Of a stretch of 64,000 nucleotides of DNA, positions 1-8,228 are shown in pieces; the first letter of the stretch is position 1; the number at the start of each line of letters is the position of its first letter. This stretch comes from Paraburkholderia sp. Ac-20340 (GTDB taxonomy: Bacteria; Pseudomonadota; Gammaproteobacteria; Burkholderiales; Burkholderiaceae), in assembly GCF_017104965.1 (NCBI RefSeq), contig NZ_JAAGPR010000041.1:1-64000 (forward strand), given 5' to 3'. The notes below the pieces were generated by a model. That model was not told the DNA's origin and ran no database searches. It saw nothing but the letters and a program-made list of their open reading frames with translations. Made by a program: the position numbers and the translations under genes.

Positions 1-744
1 CAGCGCGCCGGCTACGCCAGCCGGTCCGGCGGGCGCGGCCGTCGCGCCCGGCGCTTCCCTCACCTTGCGCGGCCGCCCGCGCGGCAGCGGCGAAACGCGC
101 CGGTTCGCCGAACGCGAAGCCCAGTCGCGATAGGTATCGCTGCCCAGCACCCAGCCCTTGAGCGTGGCCTGCATCAGCTGATTGGTTTCGCGCTCGTCGA
201 ACGGCTGCTCGCACAGCTCGCGATAGGCGCGCTGGCGCTCGAAAGGCGTATTGCCGAGCGCCCAATACAGCGGGTGATCTGTGATGAGGCTATCGACGGT
301 GAGCCCGATGTGATGCCGGTAACTCGACCAGCGATAGTCCTCCGCCGCCGCCACGAGGCCGTTGCGCACCGGCGCCATTTCGACGACGCGGCTCGCCAGC
401 AGAAAGAAGCGCTCGCCCTCGATGACGGTCGCGCGGTAACGCCCTTCCCAGAGCGTGCCGCGCCGCGCGTAACGGCGGTTGAAGTGCGCCACGTAGCGTC
501 TGCCGACCGCCTGCATGGCCTTGGGAAGGCTCGATTCGTCGGATGGCGTGACGAGCAGTTGCACCGCGCCGGGCATCAAAACCCAGGCATGCACCGCAAG
601 GTGGTGATCGCGCGCCGCTGCCTTCAGGCAGTCGATGAACAGTTCGTAGTCCTGGTCGTCGACGAATGCGGGCTGCTGATCCAGTCCGCGCAGAATCACA
701 TGCTGCGGCTGGTCGGGGACATAAAGACGTGCAAGCCGTGCCAT
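1..744 (-). CDS. RAYT/IS200-like (Y1_Tnp) protein, catalytically degenerate, 3' end cut by window edge
   Basis: The reading frame stays open from an ATG at 744 to the window edge (248 codons, no stop), with AGGAAA about 8 nt upstream. The fold signature of REP-associated tyrosine transposases is clear: HVILRG near residue 15, HAWVLMP near 52, WEGRYRA near 99, PVRNGLV near 125 and YRWSSY near 137. The HUH pair normally found in PNHVHLLV is replaced by PGAVQLLV (residues 58-65), and the Tyr expected in R-Y-I-x-x-N-P-V-R is Val (RVVEMAPVR, 119-127). Single-strand DNA nicking is therefore unlikely. A PRGRPRK AT-hook-like motif lies near residue 221. It is divergent from ompW. I infer a domesticated DNA- or RNA-binding protein rather than an active transposase; the family assignment is firm, the role is not. 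Confidence 0.8.
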   Translation of the reverse strand, partial: MARLARLYVPDQPQHVILRGLDQQPAFVDDQDYELFIDCLKAAARDHHLAVHAWVLMPGAVQLLVTPSDESSLPKAMQAVGRRYVAHFNRRYARRGTLWEGRYRATVIEGERFFLLASRVVEMAPVRNGLVAAAEDYRWSSYRHHIGLTVDSLITDHPLYWALGNTPFERQRAYRELCEQPFDERETNQLMQATLKGWVLGSDTYRDWASRSANRRVSPLPRGRPRKVREAPGATAAPAGPAGVAGAL

Positions 745-877
745 GCTCGATTTTCCTGGTCCGTTGGTGAATACCCGCAGACCCGCCAGGGCCGCGCCAG
801 CGCTTGTTCTCGCGGGCGTTGCGACTCGGGCGGAGACCTCGCGGCGCTTAGGGAAAAAGCTCTAACGGTCGCATATG

Positions 878-890
878 GTTTGTTGCAAAC
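878..890. promoter_or_regulatory. short palindrome upstream of ompW
   Basis: A perfect inverted repeat GTTTG-TTG-CAAAC lies about 45 bp before the ompW start, in the divergent region between the transposase-like gene and ompW. No convincing -35/-10 pair was found beside it; CATAAT at 899-904 is the best -10 candidate. It could be an operator, but this is inference from position alone. Confidence 0.25.
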
Positions 891-933
891 GTTGTGTTCA
901 TAATGAGCAGGCCTTTAATGGAGGAGCACATAT

Positions 934-1659
934 ATGAAATTAAAACAGGCGCTGGCAGCAGTCGCCGCGCTCGCCTGCATGTCGGGGGCTCACGCGCAAT
1001 CGGCCAACACCTTCTACGTTACAACGGGGTGGTTCCATTTCATGCCGCAGGACGGCAGCGATCCGCTGAAGATCGATGATGTCGCCGGGCGGTCCGTCAA
1101 CCAGGCCTTCCCGGGTACGGGTGCCGGCATCGGCACTTCCGATACGCTGGGTTTCAGCCTTGGTTACTTCATCACCGATCACCTGGCCACTGAAGTCGAA
1201 CTGGGCATTCCGCCCAAATTCGACCTGAACGGCGAAGGCTCGCTCGGTGCGTACGGCAAGATTGGCGAGGCGAAACTCTGGAGCCCGGCGCTGATCTTCA
1301 AGTACTACTTCAACAAGCCTGAAGCGAAGTTCCATCCGTACGTCGGTCTGGGCGTCACGCACATTTCGTTCTCGGACGCGAAGATCACCAACCAGAACTT
1401 CATCAACAGTTCCGCACTTGGGGGTCCGACCAGCGTTTCGACGGACAGTTCCTGGGCGCCGGTGTTCAACGTCGGTTTTAACTACAACTTCACGAAGCAC
1501 TGGTTCGCGGGCTTCTCGCTCTCGTACATTCCGGTCAGCGTGATTGCGACGCTCAACACCCAGAAGGAAACGCAGGTAGGCACGGTCTCGCAGAAGGCCG
1601 AAGCGAAGATTCACCTGAATCCGCTCGTGACGTATCTGAAGGTCGGTTACATGTTCTAA
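934..1659 (+). CDS. ompW: OmpW family outer membrane protein
   Basis: Encodes a 241-residue precursor. The signal peptide has a basic MKLKQ start, an alanine-rich core and a likely cleavage after AHA (near residue 21). The mature protein has the OmpW pattern of alternating amphipathic strands (FYVTTGWFHFMP, LGFSLGYFITDHLATEVELGIP, KFHPYVGLGVTHISFSDAKI) and ends in an aromatic residue (KVGYMF), the outer-membrane assembly signal. The family forms eight-stranded barrels with a hydrophobic channel for small molecules. GGAGG 10 nt before the ATG supports this start. Transcribed alone; no strong terminator follows. Confidence 0.9.
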   Translation: MKLKQALAAVAALACMSGAHAQSANTFYVTTGWFHFMPQDGSDPLKIDDVAGRSVNQAFPGTGAGIGTSDTLGFSLGYFITDHLATEVELGIPPKFDLNGEGSLGAYGKIGEAKLWSPALIFKYYFNKPEAKFHPYVGLGVTHISFSDAKITNQNFINSSALGGPTSVSTDSSWAPVFNVGFNYNFTKHWFAGFSLSYIPVSVIATLNTQKETQVGTVSQKAEAKIHLNPLVTYLKVGYMF

Positions 1660-2079
1660 AGCGCTCTGCGCTTGCGGCATCACCCTCTCCCTTCTTCATC
1701 CGCCTCCGTCGCGCCCTCGCGGCATCCGACGGAGTGCGGCGTCTCCCTTCCCGCTCCCACTCCCGCTCAATCCCAGCCACCTACTTCAGCACCGGTTGTT
1801 CCTGACAAACCGACTGGCTTTTCCTGATTCTATGCTTCTGGGAAAAACCGTGCTGTCCCCGTAATCATTTGTCGCAAACACGGCAATACGCAAGCCCGGA
1901 AATGCCCGCCGTATCGGCCGCGCAGCCGCGCCAGACGGGGCTCCAATATTTTTTCGCTGCGCACCTTGCCGCTTCGGGCACCCGATTTGCGCAATACTCG
2001 ACTCCTTCTCGAGCGTCCTGCCCTTTTTCGCGCGGACGCCACGAGCCCCGAACCTGAGATTGCCAAAACGGAGCCATTC
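1660..2079. other. intergenic region between ompW and DUF883 gene
   Basis: No supportable coding sequence. A hairpin with 8-bp arms CTCCGTCG/CGACGGAG (1704-1711 and 1727-1734) follows ompW without a T-run, so it is a weak terminator candidate at best. The remainder is C/T-rich followed by AT-richer sequence (1790-1880) that may hold the promoter of the next gene; no clean -35/-10 pair was found. Confidence 0.4.
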
Positions 2080-2457
2080 ATGAGCGCATTCCCGAACACG
2101 CGAGACGCCCTCGGAGAATCCTGGACCCGCACGGGCCGCCATGCAAAGCGCATTGCGCGACGCGGCCGCAGTGCCGCCGCCGATATCGCCGACGAATTGC
2201 GAGACCTGCTCGGCGAACTGGAAACCACGCTGGGCGAAGGCACGCAAGCCGATGCCCAGGCGCTGCGCGCCGATGTGCGCAAGCGCCTCGACGCCGCACG
2301 CGAACGTCTGGAAGTCGCCCGGGCCGCCACCCGCGAGCGCGCTGGCGTCGCGATGGACAATGCCGACGACTACGTGCACGCCAATCCGTGGCAGGCAATT
2401 GCCATCGTGGGCGGCGTCGCGCTGGTCGCGGGCGCGATTCTCGCGCGCTGCCGCTAA
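2080..2457 (+). CDS. DUF883 family (ElaB/YqjD-like) membrane-anchored protein
   Basis: A 125-residue protein. A long charged helical region (residues about 10-95, rich in Arg, Ala and Glu) is followed by one C-terminal transmembrane segment (AIAIVGGVALVAGAILARCR). That is the architecture of ElaB/YqjD/DUF883 proteins, which in E. coli are tail-anchored in the inner membrane and bind ribosomes, mainly in stationary phase. The motif NPWQAIAIVGGVALVAG is typical of the family. The ATG at 2080 has a GGAG 7 nt upstream; upstream extension of the frame lacks family similarity. Convergent with ugpQ. Confidence 0.85.
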   Translation: MSAFPNTRDALGESWTRTGRHAKRIARRGRSAAADIADELRDLLGELETTLGEGTQADAQALRADVRKRLDAARERLEVARAATRERAGVAMDNADDYVHANPWQAIAIVGGVALVAGAILARCR

Positions 2458-2553
2458 ACGCTGCGAATCGCTGCTAGAGGCTGCTAATCGCTGGCTCGTC
2501 GCTCAGGCTCAACGTTGCCATCGCGATGAGCCTGGTCCGCCGCGCCTCGGCGC

Positions 2554-3309
2554 TCAGCCGTCGAGCGCGTGCGGCCCGATCAGATCGATACGGTCGGTGC
2601 AGATCGTGTCCACGCCCCAACTCGCCAGTTCGCGCGCGCGCTCCAGTTCGTTGACCGTATAGGCCAGCACGAACAGCCCCGCTTCCTTGATGCGGGCGAC
2701 CAGCGCCTGATCCAGATGCCGATGGCTCGCATGCAGCGACACGCAGCCGAGCGCGGCGGTCTGTTCGCGCCAGTCGTCGGGCACGCGCTCGAACAAAATG
2801 CCGCGCGGCAGATCGGACGCGGCCTCGCGCGCGGCTTCGAGCGCTTCGAACGAAAACGACGACAGCAGCGGCGGCACGCCAACGGCCTTCTTGCCCAGCC
2901 AGAGCTTCGCCGTTTCCGCCCCGACGATGCGCCCCGTGTCCTTCTCCCGCCCCGGACACGGCTTGATCTCCACGTTCGCCATCAGCCCTTCCTCGCGGCA
3001 GCATTGCGCGGCCTCGGCGAGCGTCGGCATGTGCTCCTCTTCGAAACGCGGATCGCACCAGCTACCGGCATCGAACGCCGCAATCTGCGCATAGCGCAAC
3101 TGCGCTGCGGCGCCGCGCCCGTTCGAGGTGCGATCGACGGTGTCGTCGTGCAGCAGGAAGGCGATGTTATCGGCGGACAGTTTGGCGTCGAATTCCACCA
3201 TCGTGTGCCCGAAACCAGCGCCCACGCACAGGGCCGCGAGCGTGTTTTCAGGCGCGAGCGCGCCGCCGCCACGGTGAGCGGCGACGCGCGGATACGGCCA
3301 GCTTGTCAT
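2554..3309 (-). CDS. ugpQ: glycerophosphodiester phosphodiesterase
   Basis: A 251-residue cytoplasmic GDPD-family TIM barrel. It hydrolyses glycerophosphodiesters to glycerol-3-phosphate and an alcohol. The catalytic signature is intact: HRGG (His12, Arg13), PENT (Glu21), VEFD (Glu39, Asp41) and HDDTVDRTSNG (His54). VEIKP lies in the middle and CTDRID near the end. No signal peptide, so it resembles UgpQ rather than periplasmic GlpQ. The ATG at 3309 has TGGAG 7 nt upstream. It is the last gene of a minus-strand run after dgt (49-bp gap), but no ugp transporter is adjacent. Confidence 0.93.
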   Translation of the reverse strand: MTSWPYPRVAAHRGGGALAPENTLAALCVGAGFGHTMVEFDAKLSADNIAFLLHDDTVDRTSNGRGAAAQLRYAQIAAFDAGSWCDPRFEEEHMPTLAEAAQCCREEGLMANVEIKPCPGREKDTGRIVGAETAKLWLGKKAVGVPPLLSSFSFEALEAAREAASDLPRGILFERVPDDWREQTAALGCVSLHASHRHLDQALVARIKEAGLFVLAYTVNELERARELASWGVDTICTDRIDLIGPHALDG

Positions 3310-3358
3310 CGAAAAACTCCAGAAAAACGGTGGACTGTAGGTGAACGGCGTGCGAGCT

Positions 3359-4630
3359 TCAGACCTCGTCGCTCACGACGAACAGACGCCGGTACTCCTT
3401 GAGCGCGTAGCGGTCGGTCATGCCCGCGATGTAATGCGCGATCAGGCGCGGCTGCGTCTGGGCGTCCTGCGTCTGGTACGCCGGCGGCAGCAGGCGCGGA
3501 TCGTCGCTGAACGCTTCGAACAGCCCCTTCACGACGCGCTGCGCCTTGTTCGCCATGCGCATCACGCGATAGTGGCGATACAGATTGCGATAGAGAAAAC
3601 GCTTGAGCGCCGCAGCCTGCGCGGCGATGCGCTCGCTGTGCGCGACGAGCGGCGGCGCCGCGCGCACGTCGTCGAGCGATTGCGGCGCGTGCGCGGCCAG
3701 ATTGCGGCGCGTCTGCCCGATCAGATCGACGATCAGCGTGTTGATGATGCGCCGCACGGTCTCGTGCACGAGCCGCCGCCCTTCGATCTGCGGATACTCG
3801 GCGCGCGCGGCTTCGTAATGGCTCTGCCAGAGTTCGACTTCGGCGAGCTGCTCGATGGTCAGCAGACCTGAGCGCAGCCCGTCGTCGACGTCGTGATTGT
3901 TGTAGGCGATTTCATCGGCGATATTGGCGATCTGCGCTTCGAGCGACGGCTGACGCCCGTGCAGAAAGCGCTCGCCCAGTTCGCCAAGCTGCCGCGCATG
4001 CTCGCGCGAACAGTGCTTGAGAATGCCCTCGCGCGTTTCGAAGCAGAGGTTCAGCCCGTCGAACGCGCCGTAGTGCTCCTCCAGCTCGTCCACCACGGCC
4101 AGGCTTTGCAGGTTGTGTTCGAAACCGCCGTGGCCGCGCATGCATTCGTTGAGCGCGTCCTGGCCCGCATGGCCGAACGGCGTATGGCCGAGATCGTGCG
4201 CCAGCGAAATCGCTTCGACGAGGTCTTCGTTCAGCCGCAGGTTGCGCGCCACCGAACGCGCGATCTGCGCGACTTCGAGGCTATGCGTGAGCCGCGTGCG
4301 AAAGAGATCGCCTTCGTGGTTCACGAACACCTGGGTTTTGTATTCGAGCCGGCGGAATGCCGTGGAATGGACGATGCGGTCGCGGTCGCGCTGGAATTCG
4401 CTACGTGCCGAAGGCGGCGGTTCCGCGAAGCGGCGGCCGCGCGATTGCGAGGAGTGCGCCGCGTAAGGCGCGAGGCCGGCGTCCAGCTCGGCCACCAGCG
4501 CGGCTTCGAGTTCGGCTTCCTGCGTGGCTTCGCTTGCCTGCGACGCGGATGTCAGTGAGTCGGTCTTGATGCCTGCGGCGCGCGCTTCTTCAGCCGGCGC
4601 GCCGTGAGTGTCGCTGCGGGTGTCGCTCAA
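3359..4630 (-). CDS. dgt: deoxyguanosinetriphosphate triphosphohydrolase
   Basis: A 423-residue HD-domain hydrolase that releases tripolyphosphate from dNTPs (classically dGTP). Metal-site motifs are present: RLTHSLEVAQIAR, then AHDLGHTPFGHAG, and a later NIADEIAYNNHDVDDGL. The substrate-pocket region SEFQRDRDRIVHSTAFRRLEYKTQVF is conserved. The N-terminal ~60 residues are low-complexity and acidic and precede the family core. The start is a TTG with a strong GGAGG 5 nt upstream; no ATG lies in a good context before the core. Follows aroB in the same direction, as is common in Burkholderiales. I expect gltB beyond the left edge, from recalled synteny. Confidence 0.93.
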   Translation of the reverse strand: MSDTRSDTHGAPAEEARAAGIKTDSLTSASQASEATQEAELEAALVAELDAGLAPYAAHSSQSRGRRFAEPPPSARSEFQRDRDRIVHSTAFRRLEYKTQVFVNHEGDLFRTRLTHSLEVAQIARSVARNLRLNEDLVEAISLAHDLGHTPFGHAGQDALNECMRGHGGFEHNLQSLAVVDELEEHYGAFDGLNLCFETREGILKHCSREHARQLGELGERFLHGRQPSLEAQIANIADEIAYNNHDVDDGLRSGLLTIEQLAEVELWQSHYEAARAEYPQIEGRRLVHETVRRIINTLIVDLIGQTRRNLAAHAPQSLDDVRAAPPLVAHSERIAAQAAALKRFLYRNLYRHYRVMRMANKAQRVVKGLFEAFSDDPRLLPPAYQTQDAQTQPRLIAHYIAGMTDRYALKEYRRLFVVSDEV

Positions 4631-4761
4631 CGGGTCCTCCGCACGGATCGCAAAGTAGACGGCCGCGGCCTCGTGGGCGTGGGCCGCCGTTCAGCTCAAC
4701 ATCGGCACTGCCATGCTTTGCGCCGTATCGCGTAGTACGCACGCGGCACGGCGCGGGCGCA

Positions 4762-5844
4762 TCAGCCCTCGACCGTGGCCGCCAGCGTGGCCTGCACGGT
4801 TTCATCCGGCGCGCTGCCGATATGCGTTTCGCCAAAGCGCTTGAGCAGGATGAACTTGATCGCGCCGCCTTCGGCTTTCTTGTCGACCTGCATCAGTTCG
4901 ACGTAGCGGTCTGCGCCCAGCGCGGGCCCGACGTCCGGCAGATGGGCGGCCTTCACGACCTTCACGAGCCGCGCGCGCGAGGCTTCGTCGAGCATGCCCA
5001 TGCGCACCGAAAGATCCGCCGCCATCACCATGCCGCAGCCGACGGCCTCGCCGTGCAGCCACTCACCGTAACCGAGGCCCGCTTCAATCGCGTGACCGAA
5101 GGTGTGACCGAAGTTCAGAATCGCGCGCAGGCCGCCTTCGCGTTCGTCGGCGGCCACCACCGATGCCTTGATCTCGCACGAGCGCTTGACCGCGTGAGCC
5201 AGCGCCTCGGGCTCGCAACGATTGAGCGCTTCGACGTTCGCTTCGATCCAGTCGAAGAATTCGGCGTCGGCGATCGCGCCGGTCTTGATGACTTCGGCCA
5301 CGCCCGCCGCCAGTTCGCGCGCGGGCAGCGTGCGCAGCGCGGCGATATCGGCGATCACGGCCTGCGGCTGGTAGAACGCGCCGATCATGTTCTTGCCGAG
5401 CGGGTGATTGATGCCGGTCTTGCCGCCCACCGACGAATCGACCTGCGAAAGCAGCGTGGTCGGCACCTGGATGAACGGCACGCCGCGCATGTAGCAGGCC
5501 GCTGCGAAACCGGTCATGTCGCCGGTCACGCCGCCGCCCAGCGCGATCAGCGTGGTTTTGCGGTCGGCGCGCGAGGTGAGCAGCGCGTCGAAGATCTGGT
5601 TGAGCGTTTCCCAGTTCTTGTGCGCTTCGCCGTCGGGCAGCACGACGGTGTGGACATCCTTGCCGAGCGGCGCGAGCGCGGCGCGCAGCTTTTCGCCATA
5701 CAGCGGCTCAACGACGGTATTGGTGACGATCGTCACCGACTTGCCGGCGATATGCGGCGCGAACAGCGCCGTCTGGCCGATCAGGTCGGAGCCGATGTGG
5801 ATGGGGTAGGCGCGATCGCCCAGTTCGACGTTGACGGTAATCAT
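4762..5844 (-). CDS. aroB: 3-dehydroquinate synthase
   Basis: A 360-residue cytosolic NAD- and Zn-dependent enzyme that cyclises DAHP to 3-dehydroquinate, the second step of the shikimate pathway. Diagnostic segments: GGGVTGDMTGFAAACYMRG for nucleotide binding, DSSVGGKTGINHPLGKN, EVIKTGAI, and NFGHTFGHAIEAGLGYG with the zinc histidines. Length is normal for the family. Starts at an ATG 81 bp after aroK, so aroK-aroB form the usual operon and follow pilQ, as in many beta- and gamma-proteobacteria. Confidence 0.96.
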   Translation of the reverse strand: MITVNVELGDRAYPIHIGSDLIGQTALFAPHIAGKSVTIVTNTVVEPLYGEKLRAALAPLGKDVHTVVLPDGEAHKNWETLNQIFDALLTSRADRKTTLIALGGGVTGDMTGFAAACYMRGVPFIQVPTTLLSQVDSSVGGKTGINHPLGKNMIGAFYQPQAVIADIAALRTLPARELAAGVAEVIKTGAIADAEFFDWIEANVEALNRCEPEALAHAVKRSCEIKASVVAADEREGGLRAILNFGHTFGHAIEAGLGYGEWLHGEAVGCGMVMAADLSVRMGMLDEASRARLVKVVKAAHLPDVGPALGADRYVELMQVDKKAEGGAIKFILLKRFGETHIGSAPDETVQATLAATVEG

Positions 5845-5925
5845 GCCAGGCAGTAGTTCAAAGTGTGGGGACGCTTCACTGAAACGATGCGGTGAAACCG
5901 CGCCGCGTGCCGGGCGCGGGAAAAG

Positions 5926-6474
5926 CTACTCGCTCGCCGGAGAACGCAGCACGCCGGCCATGTCGAGCTGCATCAGCACCATATTGACGAGGCCGTTCAC
6001 CGAAGGCCGGCCCGTCTCGATGACGAAATCCGCGACTTCGCGATAAAGCGGGTCGCGTTGTTCGTAAAGCGCTTCGAGGCGTCCTTTCGGATCTTCGGTC
6101 TGTAGCAACGGCCGGTTCTTGTCGCGGCGCGTGCGCAGCCACAGGTCGTGCGGATGGGCGCGCAGATAGACGACGAAGCCGCGCTCCTTGAGCGCCGCGC
6201 GGTTCTCGGGCCGCAGCACCGCGCCGCCGCCCGTGGCCAGCACGATGCCTTCGCGCGCGCTCAGCTCGTCGATCATCTGGGCTTCGCGGTCGCGGAAACC
6301 CGACTCGCCTTCGAGTTCGAAGATCACCGGGATGCGCGCGCCGGTGCGCGCTTCGACCTCGTGATCGGAATCGAAAAACGGACGCTCAAGCCGGCGCGCG
6401 ACCGCCCGGCCCACGGTCGTCTTACCGGCGCCCATGAGCCCTACGAAAAATACATTGGCGTTTGCGTCCCGCAC
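5926..6474 (-). CDS. aroK: shikimate kinase
   Basis: A 182-residue P-loop kinase that phosphorylates shikimate with ATP. Walker A GLMGAGKTTVG lies at residues about 12-22. The shikimate site motif DSDHEVEARTG, GFRDREAQMI, the glycine-rich ATGGGAV and the lid RNRPLLQ-type sequence (KNRPLLQTEDPKGRL) follow. The best start is a GTG at 6474 with AGGAAA 8 nt upstream; there is no ATG before the P-loop. Lies between pilQ (158-bp gap) and aroB. Confidence 0.95.
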   Translation of the reverse strand: MRDANANVFFVGLMGAGKTTVGRAVARRLERPFFDSDHEVEARTGARIPVIFELEGESGFRDREAQMIDELSAREGIVLATGGGAVLRPENRAALKERGFVVYLRAHPHDLWLRTRRDKNRPLLQTEDPKGRLEALYEQRDPLYREVADFVIETGRPSVNGLVNMVLMQLDMAGVLRSPASE

Positions 6475-6632
6475 TTGCAGCGTTTCCTACAAAAGATTGG
6501 TGCAGCAGCTTACTGGCAAAGCAGCGGCGTTGTCGAGCCTGCGGACCACGCGCTCAGGCCCCTTTCGGCCGTCCTGCGCAGTTTTTCACTCTTTTGGGGC
6601 CAATTCCTGCGCGGTCTGCGCACGAAATCCGG

Positions 6633-8228
6633 TCAATCCGCACTGACGACGCGCGGCGTGATGAATACGACCAGTTCGCTGCGTTTGTCCCAGTGTGCGC
6701 GATGCGAAAAAAGCGCGCCCAAAAGCGGTATTTTGCCCAGGAGCGGCACGCGCGTCACATCATCCCTGTCATCGCTTGCGTCGATACCGCCAATCGAGAC
6801 CGTTCCGCCGTCCTCGATTTCCACGCGCGTCTGCACATGTTTGGTGTTGATCGCCGGTCCCGCGGCCGTCTGTTCGCCCACGCTGTCCTTCGCGACATCG
6901 AGATCGAGAATCACGCGGCCATCGGGCGTGATCTGCGGCTCGACCTCCAGTTTCAGGCTCGCGCGCCGAAATTGCACGCCCGATACACCCTGCCCGACCT
7001 TGGCCTGATATGGCAATTCGGTGCCCTGCTCGACCACGGCCTTGGTGCGGTCGGCGGTCACGACGCGCGGGCTCGACACCACGCGGCCGCGCCCCTGCGC
7101 CTCCAGCGCGCTCAATTCGATGTCGAGCAGCCGCGTCGCGCGCGCGGCCAGCAGCGTCAGGCCGAGTTGCGCGGCGCCGAAACCGTTGAGCGCACCCGCG
7201 CCCAGGTCGAATATCTTGCCGGCGCTGCTCGTGCTGCCTGTGCTGTCAGCGCTGCTGTCCCCTGTGCCGCCGCGCAGGCCCCGGGTCACATCGTCGCCGG
7301 TGTACGGCGTCACGCCTAGCCTCACACCCAGTTCGCGCGACAGCCCTTCGTCGCCTTCGACGATGCGCGCCTCGATCAGCACCTGGCGCGCGGGCGCGTC
7401 GAGCCGATGGATCAGCGCGGCGATCTGGTCGAGCCGCGCGGGCAGATCGGTGACGAAGAGCAGGTTCGTGCGTGTATCGGCGACGGCGGCGCCGCGTTTC
7501 GAGAGCGCGCGCTGCGTGCCTGAGCCGGTCAGCAGCTTGCGCAGGTCTTCGGCGCGGGCGTATTGAAGCTCGAACGCGCGGCTGGCGAGCGGTTCGAGGT
7601 CGGCGGCACGCGCATGCGCCTCGTAGCGCTGCCGCTCGCGCGCGGCCAGATCGGCAGCGGGCGCGACCCAGAGCACGTTGCCGGTGCGTTCGAGCGCAAG
7701 GCCGTTCGAGGCCAGCAGCAGGTCGAAGGCCGCACGCCACGGCACGCGGTCGAGCCGCAGCGTGACCTGGCCGCGCACGCGCTCGCTCGCGACGATATTG
7801 AGCTTCGTGAACTGCGCGAAGGCGTGCAGGACCGCCGTGAGTTCGGCGCGCTGGAAGTTCAGCGATATGGGGCGATCGGGCGGCAGGCCGTCGTCGCCAG
7901 GCCGGACATCGCTCAGACGCGCCATTGCGGGCAGCGGCGTTGGCGGGCCTTCGAGCGGTTCGGCGAGCGCTGCGGCCGATGCAGGATTCGGCGGCGCGGT
8001 TTCATTTGCCGCGTTTGTCTTGTCGGCGCCGTCTTTGTCGGGCAGGAATGGATTCGCGACCCAGTTCGCGGGCGCCTCCGGCGCGCCCTCAGGCAAAGGC
8101 GGCACATCGTATTGAGCGAGCGCTGTCTTGACCGCCGCCCCTTGCCAGGCAGGAAGCGGCGGCGGCACGGCAGCCTGTGCGGCCGCGATAAACAGCGTCA
8201 TAACGAGAGCGAACGCGCGACGCATCAT
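6633..8228 (-). CDS. pilQ: PilQ/HofQ-type secretin (type IV pilus or DNA uptake), short form
   Basis: A 531-residue outer-membrane secretin with an N-terminal signal peptide (ALVMTLFIAAAQAAV). After a proline-rich linker comes an STN/N0-like domain (ISLNFQRAELTAVLHAFAQF) around residues 140-210, an N1-type domain ending LDAPARQVLIEARIVEGDEG, and the C-terminal secretin gate with the signature VPLLGKIPLLGALF and ELVVFITPRVV. Length is nearer HofQ/ComE than the ~700-residue PilQ with AMIN domains; no AMIN domain is evident. Its ATG overlaps the stop of the upstream gene by 4 nt, so it is translationally coupled. It would form the pore for pilus or DNA passage. Confidence 0.9.
   Translation of the reverse strand: MMRRAFALVMTLFIAAAQAAVPPPLPAWQGAAVKTALAQYDVPPLPEGAPEAPANWVANPFLPDKDGADKTNAANETAPPNPASAAALAEPLEGPPTPLPAMARLSDVRPGDDGLPPDRPISLNFQRAELTAVLHAFAQFTKLNIVASERVRGQVTLRLDRVPWRAAFDLLLASNGLALERTGNVLWVAPAADLAARERQRYEAHARAADLEPLASRAFELQYARAEDLRKLLTGSGTQRALSKRGAAVADTRTNLLFVTDLPARLDQIAALIHRLDAPARQVLIEARIVEGDEGLSRELGVRLGVTPYTGDDVTRGLRGGTGDSSADSTGSTSSAGKIFDLGAGALNGFGAAQLGLTLLAARATRLLDIELSALEAQGRGRVVSSPRVVTADRTKAVVEQGTELPYQAKVGQGVSGVQFRRASLKLEVEPQITPDGRVILDLDVAKDSVGEQTAAGPAINTKHVQTRVEIEDGGTVSIGGIDASDDRDDVTRVPLLGKIPLLGALFSHRAHWDKRSELVVFITPRVVSAD

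Noticed and set aside
274..903. Plus-strand 209-codon open frame
   Set aside because: It is the antisense shadow of the RAYT-like gene, which has clear family motifs on the minus strand.
1786..2379. Minus-strand open frames over the DUF883 gene
   Set aside because: Composition is shadow-like; the plus-strand protein has a good ribosome binding site and a recognisable family architecture.
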